Of a DNA stretch of 64,000 bases, positions 1 to 9,353 are shown one piece after another. Under the pieces are notes generated by a model. The model worked only from the letters and a program-made list of their open reading frames with translations. It made no database searches and was not told the DNA's origin. The position numbers were made by a program, and so were the translations under genes. Numbering within the stretch: position 1 is the first letter of the stretch; each line of letters begins with the position of its first letter. The stretch is from Mesorhizobium loti (GTDB taxonomy: Bacteria > Pseudomonadota > Alphaproteobacteria > Rhizobiales > Rhizobiaceae). The DNA lies in NCBI GenBank assembly GCA_014189435.1, contig CP050294.1, positions 372,001 to 436,000 on the forward strand. Direction: 5' to 3'.

Positions 1-243
1 GACAAGCACATTGCCGCAATCGCAAGCGACGGTCGGCTGAAATGGCAGGCAGCCACCGGCTACGGCAAGCGGGCGCTGAGCGAAACGGCCATCGGACGAT
101 ACAAGGGGCTGATCGGACGGCGCCTGCGAGCACGCTCTCTTCCGGCTCAACAGACCGAGGTTGCCATCGGTTGCATCGTTCTCAACCGCATGCTGGCATG
201 GGCACGCCCGGAGTCTATCCCGCGTCAAGTCACGCAGGCATAA
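1..243 (+). CDS. IS5-family transposase, C-terminal part cut by window edge
   Basis: The frame is open from base 1 and ends in TAA at 243. The translated tail (DKHIAAIASDGRLKW to RRQVTQA-like) is nearly identical to the C-terminus of the four complete IS5 transposases in this window, including the terminal DDE-domain region with its GKRALSE and RYKGLIG motifs. The element end follows at about 296 with the 10-bp terminal repeat GCACCAACGC. Only about 80 residues lie inside the window, so it cannot be told whether the copy is complete. Confidence 0.85.
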   Translation, partial: DKHIAAIASDGRLKWQAATGYGKRALSETAIGRYKGLIGRRLRARSLPAQQTEVAIGCIVLNRMLAWARPESIPRQVTQA

Positions 244-279
244 CCAACTACATTAAAGATCGAAATGCGTTCGATTTCA

Positions 280-315
280 TATCCGCGCACCAACGCCTAT
301 CCGCGCACCAACGCC
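280..315. repeat. 18-bp tandem duplication of the IS5 terminus
   Basis: The outer end of the IS5 copy, including its terminal repeat GCACCAACGC, occurs twice head to tail (280-297 and 298-315) directly before the IS1634 remnant. No other IS5 copy here has this duplication, so it is a local scar of a recombination or end-to-end joining event. Confidence 0.8.
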
Positions 316-1100
316 GCGCCGATACCATCGCCGCGCTCGAAAAGCTGGGCATGGAATACATTCTGGGGGCCCGCGAACGCTCGAGCAGCGTGATCCACAA
401 CGTCGTGCTCAATGACGCGGCACCGATGGTTCCGCTCGTTCTCGAGCGCCAGCGCGGTGAAACTCAGTTGTGGGTCAAAGAGGTCAAGGTCGGTAAAGAC
501 CGCTATATTGTCAGCCGCAATGACGCCGAGGCCGAGAAGGACAAGGCCGGCCGCCAGGCGATCATCGCCGGCCTCGAGGCACAGCTCAAGAAGGGCGACA
601 AGGCACTGGTCGGCAACTCGGCCTACCGGCGTTACCTCAAGGCCAGCGGCAAGAACTTCAAGATCGATGTCGGCAAGCTTGCCGAGGAAGCCCGGTACGA
701 CGGCATCACCGTGGTGCGGACCAACGCGAAGGTGACCCCGCTCCAGGCCGTGCTGCGGTATCGCGATTTGCTCGAGGTCGAGAGCCTGTTCCGCGCCGCC
801 AAGGCAACCTTCAATACCCGGCCGATCTTCCACCAATCCGATGCCGCCATCCGCGGGCATGTGTTTTGCTCGTTCCTGGGGCTCGTACTCAGCAAGGAAC
901 TGTACCGCCTCTGCCGGGCCAAAGGCCTGACGCCCGAATGGCAGCCGCTTCTACGCGATCTCGACCGCCTCCAGGAAGCCACCATCGAAAAGGATGGTCG
1001 CATCGTCACCACCAGAACCCACGTTACGGGCCAAGTGGGCAACGTCTTCAAGGCAGCTGGCATCGCTCTGCCACACAACCTCGACGAACAACTCGCCTGA
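316..1100 (+). pseudogene. IS1634 (IS4-group) transposase, C-terminal half
   Basis: The frame from about 318 reads ADTIAALEKLGMEYILGARE and ends in the conserved ATFNTRPIFHQ, IRGHVFCSFLGLVL region and a KAAGIALP tail, all typical of the C-terminal half of IS1634-type DDE transposases. The N-terminal half is missing and is replaced by an IS5 end. A matching N-terminal half lies at 52487-53181, also broken by an IS5 copy. About 50 residues between the two halves are absent from both. The right end of the element is probably near 1110-1160. It is non-functional in this form. Confidence 0.85.
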
Positions 1101-1187
1101 GATCATCCCAAAATGTAGTGGTAACACGCGCCGGCGCGCGCCTAACGTGCTGATATAATAACATATTCTTACAGGCGGTGTTTAAGT

Positions 1188-1225
1188 GGGGTCATAGCTG
1201 GGACGACGAAGCATTGACGCGCGGG
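1188..1225 (+). repeat. Candidate Tn3-type 38-bp terminal inverted repeat
   Basis: A segment beginning GGGGTCATAGCTGGG lies on the far side of the cargo gene from tnpR/tnpA, with an A+T-rich left flank. Tn3-family ends start with GGGG and are about 38 bp long. No partner end is present because tnpA is truncated, so this is only a position-and-prefix argument. Confidence 0.25.
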
Positions 1226-1376
1226 ATTCTCGAGCCTCTATAGAGGCTTGGCAGGGATTTGTGTACAAAACAGCCAAAAGTGAGCTAACTCGCTGTCAGT
1301 AAAGGTTTCTTACACGAATCCCTACCGACCCTCCCGCTCAGGAATCCCGCCCGACCCCATACGCGTGCAGGGCTGC

Positions 1377-3465
1377 TTATTCCGACTGAGGCGCCGGCTG
1401 CATGGGCAGCTCCGCCGGTGCGTCGACCCAGGGGTCGTCCCTACCCGCCGTCCCCTCCGATTCGCCTTCCCATTCGTCGCGCGCCTCGTACCACTCGTCG
1501 CCGATCTGCTCAAGCGTGCCGACCAGGGTGCGTTCGGCGGACGCCCGCTGTGAGGGGCTGAAGAACAGCGGCTCATGCGGCACACCCGCCATCTCGACCC
1601 CGGCTACGTCGTGCACATCCGCTGCAGCCGGCGAGCGGTGCCCGGCGACCAGCTCGAAACCCAAGGCCATCGCGCTCCGGCCGAGTCGGATCGCCTGCTG
1701 TTGGCCCCAGCCGAGCGCTCCGCTCGTAGCCATGAGGCCCTTGGACATGACGTCGCCGGCCACCCGGCCGAAGAGCAGGTAGGCCGCCGTGTAGCCGACG
1801 GTCCCGGCTATGAAGCCCGATGGGTTGGCCCTGGGGTCGTCCATGTAGCCGCTCATCACAGCGGCTACGGAGAAGGGCAGGCCGATCGTCATACCGCCGA
1901 CGGTGTCGCTCACGCTGTCGTTCATCCCCGCGTGCGTGACGTGCGGGCTCAGCGCTTCACGGAGCAGGAACGTCGACGAGACGACCGCATCGGCGATGAA
2001 GTCAGGTAGGGCCAGCCCGTTGTTGCGCATCAGGGCGATGTTTGACCCGAGGACGGCGAAGGCTACGGTCGCCAGCGCGAGCTTTCCCTTCAGGTCGGGG
2101 TTGTTTGCGAACGATGCGTCCAGGGTCCGGCGCACCGCCTCTAGGGGGGCCTGGTGGGTCATCGCTTGCGGCGACCGGGCTCTCCTGCCGCGTCCCGGTC
2201 GCTACGAGCCGCTCAAGGCCCGTCACGATTCTGGACAGGTCCTGCTTGAAGAAGGTGAGCTGCCGATCCATGTGCGGCGTGATCCGCCGGTCCTTCTGGA
2301 ATTCGCCGACGGAGCGGTTGACGTTGCTCAGACCCGCGCGCAGATCGCCCACGACTCCCTCAATGGCGTCCCTGAAGCCGTCGGGAAGATCACGCCTGCG
2401 GTTGAAGGCGCCGTTGAAGCGCAGCCGCATCGAGTCCATCAGGTCCTGCCCCAGCCGCAGGCCGAACATCATCGCCCCTTGCGCTGCCGCTGCGCCGGCG
2501 ACGAAGCCGGCGTTGCGCTGCAGCGGCGCGGCCTTGGCGTAGAAGGTGGGTACGGCATAGATCAGCGAGATGAAGAAGACCAGGCTGTGCCGGTTGATGG
2601 CGTGCTTCATGAACAGCTTGGCGTCCGTTGTCGGGCGTCGCATAAGCGAGACCAGCTGTATCGCCGTATAGGTGTAGGAAGCAATGTTGAACGCAGCGTA
2701 GGTGCCAGTCTTCTGGGTGAACAGCGTGGCGAGCGGCAAGGGGTAGAGCAGAAGCGTCAGCGCTCCCTAGTATATCCGCTTCGCGGCACTCGCGTCGTGC
2801 TGCAAGGTGTGGATGTCGGTCTCGAAGCTGGTCATGACCGGCTCGAGATAGCGCCGGGCCTCTGCCAGGAACTCCGCCTCCTCTGGTGTCGACGCCTGCT
2901 TGTCCAGGTGCGACCGCAGTTCATCGACCTTCTCGCCCATGGCGGCCAGCAGCGTCTTCGGCTCTCGACATCCGGGCTCGGTGACCAGTTCGTTACGCAG
3001 CTTGCCCACGAACTCGCTGTCATCGAACTGCCGAAGCTCCTGGACGACCGACAGGTTGCCCAGGAAGGCGGCGATCCGCGACGAGCAATCGCGCATGAGC
3101 AACCCGCTCTCGACGTCCCTCGCTTCGCCGGGATTGGCCAGGCGCGGCTGGCTCGCCCCGGAACGGGCCGGTTGCGGAAGCAAATCCGGGACGCCTTCAT
3201 CGTCCCCGGCTTGCACAATGGCCGGTATGACTTCGGGCCTCGAAGGCCGCTGGCTGGAGATCGACAGCAGGTCCGCGAGGCACATCGTGGTTTCCGAAGC
3301 CGGTCTCGGGCACGCGCGTGCTTGCGTGCCGTCCGTGGGCCACAGAGTGCCGCTGCCGTGTCCCGCTTCGATCTCGATGCTGCGGTCGGCGGGTGACGAT
3401 CCGTCGCCCGCAACCGGGTCGTGCGGATGCGCGTTAGGGCCAAGGCTTGCGGTTTTGATTTGCAT
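1377..3465 (-). pseudogene. Large effector-like membrane protein gene, broken by an amber stop and a frameshift
   Basis: I do not recognise the family. Translation starts at ATG 3465 (AAGGA eight bases upstream). The first 233 residues have a polar, Ser/Pro/Ala-rich N-terminus and then charged helices (FLGNLSVVQELRQFDD, EKVDELRSHLDKQ), ending at TAG 2769-2767. The same frame continues directly past this stop into hydrophobic segments (LTLLLYPLPLATLF, SLVFFISLIYAVPTFYA, AGFVAGAAAAQGAMMFG) and helices as far as about 2170. It then shifts one base into a third segment with more apolar helices (VAFAVLGSNIALM, GFIAGTVGYTAAYLLFG) that ends at 1377 in an acidic tail. Read through, the product would be about 695 residues. 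Its size, disordered start and place beside a Tn3 resolvase recall type III effectors carried by Tn3-like elements, but this is inference only; no PIP or tts box was found. Confidence 0.55.
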
Positions 3466-3509
3466 GATGGAGTCCTTGCGGGGGTAGATTGAAAGTACGT
3501 GTAAAAAGT

Positions 3510-4268
3510 TCACCCGGTCGACGCTTTTGCCGATCGGACGCGTTTGACGATTTCACCAACGCGGCCTCGACTGGCTTTTCCTCCGATTTTCTCTTGAATC
3601 TTTCGAATGCTCAGATCGGTTGATGCGGCAAGCACCTCGATCTCTTCAACCAACAGAATTGGGAGACTTGGCCGTCCGAGATGCTTGCCGCGCGATCGCG
3701 CCGCCTGCATTCCAGCGGTGACGCGCTCGCTAATCAAAGAGGACTCCAATTCTGCCATGGCTGCGATGATGGTGAACATGGCCCGCCCCATGGGGCTTGC
3801 GGTGTCTATCTGATCCTGAACGCTGATAAAGCGCACGCCGAGGTGATCGAATTCCTCGAGGGCGATCAGAAGGTGACGTGTGGAGCGGGCGAAACGGTCG
3901 AATTTCCAGACCAGGACACAATCGACCTCACGGTTACGAACACTCGCCATCAAGGCGTTGAGCCGGGGGCGTCCCTCGCGGCGGCCTGACACCGCAATGT
4001 CGCAGTAGTCTCCGACGATCTCCAGTCCGGCGCGCGCAGCGTAGCCATGCAACCCATCATATTGCAGATCGGGCTTCTGCTCCGGCGTGGAGACGCGCAG
4101 GTAAAGTGCCGTGCGGTTTTTGGCATGGAAGTGACGATGATTGCGTCCCAGAATGTCTTCCTTTCCGGACGGCGAATCGCTATGTCCTAACGCCTTCAAT
4201 TCATACACTTTCCGTCGCCCCTTCGGCGGACCCTTTTCTGGACATCTCATGACCTCGATTGACCGCAC
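3510..4268 (-). CDS. tnpR: Tn3-family serine resolvase
   Basis: This is a serine recombinase that would resolve Tn3 cointegrates at a res site. The N-terminal catalytic domain is clear: TALYLRVSTPEQ carries the catalytic Ser, followed by VDCVLVWKFDRFARS, the SPMGRAMFTIIAAMAELES helix and the ERVTAGMQAARSRGKHLGRP linker, then a C-terminal helix-turn-helix (STDLSIRKIQEKIGG). It is divergent from tnpA and the two 5' ends overlap on opposite strands, so the first 40-50 residues of the open frame are probably not used. The usual resolvase start (MPKTA) is present at 4126 but out of frame with the catalytic domain, so the 5' end may carry a small indel. The res site would lie around 4130-4250. Confidence 0.85.
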   Translation of the reverse strand: MRSIEVMRCPEKGPPKGRRKVYELKALGHSDSPSGKEDILGRNHRHFHAKNRTALYLRVSTPEQKPDLQYDGLHGYAARAGLEIVGDYCDIAVSGRREGRPRLNALMASVRNREVDCVLVWKFDRFARSTRHLLIALEEFDHLGVRFISVQDQIDTASPMGRAMFTIIAAMAELESSLISERVTAGMQAARSRGKHLGRPSLPILLVEEIEVLAASTDLSIRKIQEKIGGKASRGRVGEIVKRVRSAKASTG

Positions 4269-6254
4269 CGCTTACCCGCGTCCTGGCGACCCTCTGACGG
4301 CTGAGGAACTGAACGTCCGCTACCTCCTGAATGAAGCCGATCTCTTCTTCGTTCGTGATAAGGCGCTCACCGATACCGGTCGCCTGACACTGGCGACGGT
4401 GCTGAAGGGCCGGCAGGACCTTGGCTACTTTCCATCGGTGAGCGACGTTCACGTCGGTACGCTCGCTTATCTGGCGGCGCAACTTGATCTGGACGCCGTG
4501 CCCCCGTTGCTCGACGAGACCCGTCAAAAGACGACGCTCCACCGCTATCGGACGGCGGTACGCATTCATCTCGGCGTGGCGGCTTATTCCGAAACTGCCG
4601 AGCAGTTGGTATCGGTCACCGTGCTTGCGGCAGCCGAAACGATGAGCGATCCGGCGGACCTGATCAATCGAGGCATTGAAGCTCTGGGGAAGGCTTCGAT
4701 TGATTTGCCGGCCTTCAGCACACTGGACCGGCTGGTCAACCACTTGCGAACCCAGGTCCACACGCGCATGTACGACCAGGTTGCAGTTCGGCTGACCGCA
4801 GATGTTGTCGCGGCTCTGGATGGATTGCTGACGGTCCCGCCGGGAGCCGCGACAACCCCTTTCAACCGGTTGAAACAGACGCCTGGGCCAGCGCGCCCAG
4901 AGACAATCAGGCTGTGGATCGAGCGCCTCCACTGGCTGAACAATTTGATTGATCCTGATCCGCCTCTGGCAGACATAACCCACACCAAGCTCCGGCAATT
5001 CGCCGCCGAGGCCCGGGCTTTGGAGGTGAGCGAACTTCTTGCCATTGCCCGGCCAGGACGGCGCTACCTTCTGGTCCTGAGCCTTCTGCGACAGGTCCAC
5101 GCGCAATGCCGTGACGAACTGATCGAGATGTTGTTGCGCCGTGTCCGAAAGACGCAGGCCGCCGCCAAGGAAAAGCTCAAAGCGTTCCAGGAGCAGCACC
5201 GTGACGTCGAGGAGAAACTGATCGCTGTTCTGGGACAGGTGCTGGAAACGGCTAAGGAAGGCGAGAGCGACACCGATACTGGACGTCGCATCCGCGCTCT
5301 TTTGGCCGAGCAGGGCGGCGTCGAGGCGTTGTCGCAGCAATGTGAAACGGTCAGCGCCTGGCATCGCAACAACGATCTGCCGCTGCTGTGGCCAATCCAC
5401 GCCAAAACCCGCAGCCTCTTGTTCCAGCTGCTGGACTTGATGGAGATTCGCTCGGCGACACAGGATCGCAGCCTGCTTGACGCATTGTCGATCGTGATCG
5501 AACATCGTCACGCCCGCCGTGACGAATTGGCTGGACCGCTTGAGCTGAGCTTTGCCTCGCAGCGATGGCAAAGCTTCGTGGCGAAGCGCCGTGGTGGCAG
5601 TACAGTGGTCGATCGTCGCGCGCTCGAAGTCTGCGTCTTCATCCATCTGGCGGACGCGCTGCAAGCAACGGATCTGTTCGTTGTCGGCGCCGAAACCTTC
5701 GATGATTACAGGACTCAGCTCCTGCCTTGGCCGGATTGCGAAGCGCGGCTGGCAGAATATTGCGATGCGCTTGGCCTTCCCGGGAGCGGTGAACACCTTG
5801 TCGATCAATTGCGGCGAGAACTGACGGCGACAGCAGTGGCGGTCGATGCGGACTTCCCCTCCAACGCGGAACTGACCATTGACGCTGACGGCGTGCCGCA
5901 CCTCAAACAGCTCAGGGCCAAGTCGCTGCCCGAGGGATTGCAGGGCTTCGAGATGGAAGTCCATGCTCGCATGCGCGAACGCCACCTGCTCGATATTCTC
6001 AGGGACGGGACTTTCTGGACCAACTTCACGCGCCACTTCGGCCCGCCTTCCGGAGCCGATCCGAAGCTCACAAGAGCCGAGCAGCGCTATGTCTTCACGA
6101 CTTTTGGCTATGGTTGCAATCTCGGCCCCGTCCAGGCCGCCCGCCATGCTCCAGCTATCGCCAGCGCCGATACGTTGCGTCGCCTCAATGCCCAGCATAT
6201 CAATACGTCCAAGCTCGAAGCCGCAATGACGGACCTGATCGACGCCTACAATCG
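4249..6254 (+). pseudogene. tnpA: Tn3-family transposase TnpA, truncated
   Basis: From ATG 4249 (MTSIDRTAYPRPGD) the protein follows the Tn3 TnpA order: an N-terminal DNA-binding region (LTAEELNVRYLLNEADLFFV), then the long helical middle with LGYFPSVSDVH, and on to TKLTRAEQRYVFTTFGYGCNLGP-type sequence. Family members are about 960-1000 residues. This one stops after about 668 because an IS5 copy starts at 6255. The catalytic DDE core, which begins shortly after this point, is lost, so the transposon cannot move by itself. It pairs with the divergent tnpR. Confidence 0.9.
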
Positions 6255-7362
6255 GCGTTGGTGCGCGGATATGAAATCGAACGCATTTCGATCATTAATG
6301 TAGTTGGTTATGCCTGCGTGACTTGACGCCGGATAGACTCCGGGCGTGCCCATGCCAGCATGCGGTTGAGAACGATGCAACCGATGGCAACCTCGGTCTG
6401 TTGAGCCGGAAGAGAGCGTGCTCGCAGGCGCCGTCCGATCAGCCCCTTGTATCGTCCGATGGCCGTTTCGCTCAGCGCCCGCTTGCCGTAGCCGGAGGCT
6501 GCCTGCCATTTCAGCCGACCGTCGCTTGCGATTGCGGCAATGTGCTTGTCCCTTTGACCAGGCGGTCCGGCATCACCGCTTTCCACCGCCGTGGAACGCG
6601 GTGGAATGACGATGTTCGCGGTTGCGCTGTGCTGCAGGATAGACCGATAGGTTGGCTTGCCGTCATAGGCTCCGTCGGCTGTGAACTGGTCGATCTCGCC
6701 GTCGATCTGATCGAGCAGCGGTGCCACCTGGGAAGGATCATCCGTGTCCTGATCTGTCAGCCTTTGGGCAATGATCGCGCCACTTTTGGCATCCACTGCC
6801 AGATGCAGCTTGCGCCAGTTGCGACGTGATCTGGCGCCATGTTTCTGCTCCAGCCATTGCCCGGCGCCGTAGACTTTCAATCCCGTGCTATCGACAAGCA
6901 CATGCAGCGGGCCGTCCGGCAGCGGCGGGTTTCGTCGGGCTGATGGCTCCCACTTCTGTGCCCGACGGCTCAGCGTCGTATGATCTGGAACTGGGACTTT
7001 CAGCCCCATGAGATCCAGCAGCGAGTGGAGCAATCCCTCGGTCTGGCGCAGCCGCATTGCGAAGACGCAACCCAGCGTCAGCGCTGTCTCAATGGCGAGA
7101 TCGGAATACCGGGCTTGGCCGCCGCGGGTCTTGCGTCGCGGAGCGCGCCATCCCGCCAGTGCCTCCGGCGTTACCCATAAGGTCAGGCTACCACGCCGGC
7201 GCAGACCTGCTTCGTAGTCACGCCAATTCGTCACCCTGAATGTCATCTTTCCGACGTGATGACGACGATCTGCGTTGTGTTTGTACGGCATGGCACTCAA
7301 ATCAAGCTGATTTCGATCCTGCCTGCCTATCGCCAAACCGTTGACAAAGGATCCATGCACCA
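6255..7362 (-). mobile_element. IS5-family element, copy B
   Basis: An element of about 1.1 kb with the 10-bp terminal repeat GCGTTGGTGC at the left; at the right the repeat is cut at GCACCA by the adjoining IS1111-type element. It interrupts Tn3 tnpA. Left and right flanks share no target duplication. Confidence 0.85.
6308..7291 (-). CDS. IS5-family transposase
   Basis: A complete 327-residue DDE transposase beginning MPYKHNADRRHHVGKM. Visible features are FRVTNWRDYEAGLRRRGSLT at the N-terminus, the first catalytic Asp in HVLVDSTGLKVYG, the second in QFTADGAYDGKPTY, and the Glu-containing GYGKRALSETAIGRYKG motif, followed by the typical LNRMLAWARP tail. It is nearly identical to the copies at 8063, 15693 and 53235, so the family has spread recently. 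Longer upstream starts in this frame read outside the element and are unlikely. Confidence 0.93.
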   Translation of the reverse strand: MPYKHNADRRHHVGKMTFRVTNWRDYEAGLRRRGSLTLWVTPEALAGWRAPRRKTRGGQARYSDLAIETALTLGCVFAMRLRQTEGLLHSLLDLMGLKVPVPDHTTLSRRAQKWEPSARRNPPLPDGPLHVLVDSTGLKVYGAGQWLEQKHGARSRRNWRKLHLAVDAKSGAIIAQRLTDQDTDDPSQVAPLLDQIDGEIDQFTADGAYDGKPTYRSILQHSATANIVIPPRSTAVESGDAGPPGQRDKHIAAIASDGRLKWQAASGYGKRALSETAIGRYKGLIGRRLRARSLPAQQTEVAIGCIVLNRMLAWARPESIRRQVTQA

Positions 7363-7363
7363 T

Positions 7364-7987
7364 GTGTAGACGCCCGTTTGGCAAGAGGAATCTTTAGTTG
7401 GCATTGCGCGTTGTCGGGTGCTGACATGTGTCCGGCCTGTGATGCGGCTTTCACACATGCCGCGGGCCCTTATGGTGTTCGCAGGTCAGGTCCAAATCAA
7501 CGCCGCGTGCTCTTGAGACACTTTGGTGCACACTGGTTTTCCTGATCCCGTCTCACGACCGTTGCGCCATACTTCCGATGACCTCTCTCGCTGCGACGTC
7601 CCCTCGGTTACGTTGGCTTTAGACCGCAGCAACCGGAGCTCTGTATATTCCTCCCTTGGCCATGATAGCCCAGATCATTCGCGCCATCTTGTTGGCAAGC
7701 GCCACCCTCACCAGCATCGGTGGTTTATGCGCCAGCATCTTGGCCAGCCACGTGCCTGGTGTTGCACCCTTGCGGGCGGGCGCGCCACACAAGCTCGCTA
7801 TTGGCCCCTATGATCAGGAGCCGCCGCAGAGATCGATCCCCCATCTTCGTCGTGGAGCCGAGACGCTGTTTGCCGCCTGTCGAATGTTGTCGCGGCACAA
7901 GCCCAAGCCATGCGGCGAAGTCCCGCCCACGTTTGAAGGTTTCAGGCGATGGCGCCAGAGCCACCAGTGCGGTGGCAATCAATGGGA
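7364..7987 (-). mobile_element. IS1111-type (IS110 family) element, copy 1, 5' part lost
   Basis: The element begins at its terminal repeat GTGTAGACGCCCG abutting the IS5 end. The coding remnant (7619-7985, minus) covers the C-terminal IS110 domain (TALVALAPSPETFKRGRDFA, AAWLGLVPRQHSTGGKQRLG) and is cut at 7987 by the next IS5 copy. It carries the same frameshift in the LVWRARPQG region as the two complete copies at 44256 and 55300. The 3' noncoding part contains short palindromes around 7425-7480. Confidence 0.85.
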
Positions 7988-9099
7988 GCGTTGGTGCATG
8001 GATCTTTTGTCAACGGTTTGGCGATAGGCAGGCAGGATCGAAATCAGCTTGATTTGAGTGCCATGCCGTACAAACACAACGCAGATCGTCGTCATCACGT
8101 CGGAAAGATGACATTCAGGGTGACGAATTGGCGTGACTACGAAGCAGGTCTGCGCCGGCGTGGTAGCCTGACCTTATGGGTAACGCCGGAGGCACTGGCG
8201 GGATGGCGCGCTCCGCGACGCAAGACCCGCGGCGGCCAAGCCCGGTATTCCGATCTCGCCATTGAGACAGCGCTGACGCTGGGTTGCGTCTTCGCAATGC
8301 GGCTGCGCCAGACCGAGGGATTGCTTCACTCGCTGCTGGATCTCATGGGGCTGAAAGTCCCAGTTCCAGATCATACGACGCTGAGCCGTCGGGCACAGAA
8401 GTGGGAGCCATCAGCCCGACGAAACCCGCCGCTGCCGGACGGCCCGCTGCATGTGCTTGTCGATAGCACGGGATTGAAAGTCTACGGCGCCGGGCAATGG
8501 CTGGAGCAGAAACATGGCGCCAGATCACGTCGCAACTGGCGCAAGCTGCATCTGGCAGTGGATGCCAAAAGTGGCGCGATCATTGCCCAAAGGCTGACAG
8601 ATCAGGACACGGATGATCCTTCCCAGGTGGCACCGCTTCTCGATCAGATCGACGGCGAGATCGACCAGTTCACAGCCGACGGAGCCTATGACGGCAAGCC
8701 AACCTATCGGTCTATCCTGCAGCACAGCGCAACCGCGAACATCGTCATTCCACCGCGTTCCACGGCGGTGGAAAGCCGTGATGCCGGACCGCCTGGTCAA
8801 AGGGACAAGCACATTGCCGCAATCGCAAGCGACGGTCGGCTGAAATGGCAGGCAGCCACCGGCTACGGCAAGCGGGCGCTGAGCGAAACAGCCATCGGAC
8901 GATACAAGGGGCTGATCGGACGGCGCCTGCGAGCACGCTCTCTTCCGGCTCAACAGACCGAGGTTGCCATCGGTTGCATCGTTCTCAACCGCATGCTGGC
9001 ATGGGCACGCCCGGAGTCTATCCGGCGTCAAGTCACGCAGGCATAACCAACTACGTCGACGATCGAAATGCGTTCGATTTCATATCCGCGCACCAACGC
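7988..9099 (+). mobile_element. IS5-family element, copy C
   Basis: Both 10-bp terminal repeats are present (GCGTTGGTGC and GCACCAACGC). It lies in the opposite orientation to copy B, with only the IS1111 fragment between them. Left of it is IS1111 sequence and right of it an IS6 fragment, so the flanks do not match and the copy has taken part in a rearrangement. Confidence 0.88.
8063..9046 (+). CDS. IS5-family transposase
   Basis: A complete 327-residue transposase starting at ATG 8063 (MPYKHNADRRHH), with the same DDE motifs as the copy at 6308-7291 and only a few substitutions (for example Arg instead of Gly in TAVESRDAGPP). No in-frame damage is seen, so it may be active. Confidence 0.93.
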   Translation: MPYKHNADRRHHVGKMTFRVTNWRDYEAGLRRRGSLTLWVTPEALAGWRAPRRKTRGGQARYSDLAIETALTLGCVFAMRLRQTEGLLHSLLDLMGLKVPVPDHTTLSRRAQKWEPSARRNPPLPDGPLHVLVDSTGLKVYGAGQWLEQKHGARSRRNWRKLHLAVDAKSGAIIAQRLTDQDTDDPSQVAPLLDQIDGEIDQFTADGAYDGKPTYRSILQHSATANIVIPPRSTAVESRDAGPPGQRDKHIAAIASDGRLKWQAATGYGKRALSETAIGRYKGLIGRRLRARSLPAQQTEVAIGCIVLNRMLAWARPESIRRQVTQA

Positions 9100-9274
9100 C
9101 GCCAGCATATCCTCGACCATCCGCAGGCTGAGCGGAAACCGGAAATAGAGCCAAACGGCATGGGCAATCACCTGCGCCGGAAATCGGTGGCGACGATAAA
9201 GAGGATCACGGGAAAATCTGGTCATGCCGCCAGATCCCACATTTTGATCGATGCCCGGTTAACGTTACGGTGCC
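9100..9274 (-). pseudogene. IS6-family transposase, N-terminal fragment
   Basis: From ATG 9225 the frame reads MTRFSRDPLYRRHRFPAQV and [20 protein letters not shown], the N-terminal helix-turn-helix region of IS6-type transposases, then stops at the IS5 end. The left terminal repeat (GGCACCGTAACGTTAACC on the minus strand) ends at 9274. The same fragment recurs at 16758-16932 and 61300-61466. Confidence 0.85.
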
Positions 9275-9353
9275 CAGGTATGCATTCAGCCCCCGCGCCG
9301 TTTGAAAATATTGCTGCCTCTATTCGAGGCCCGTGCGGGACCTTCCCGGCACC

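Noticed and set aside
1903..3396. 497-codon plus-strand frame
   Set aside because: Antisense to the effector-like pseudogene. The minus strand has coherent membrane helices, a ribosome site and a start; the plus strand has none.
4201..6198. 665-codon minus-strand frame
   Set aside because: Antisense to Tn3 tnpA; composition is a shadow of the coding strand.
7425..7480. Palindromes that could be a terminator or att site
   Set aside because: They recur in all three IS1111-type copies and belong to the element's 3' noncoding end.
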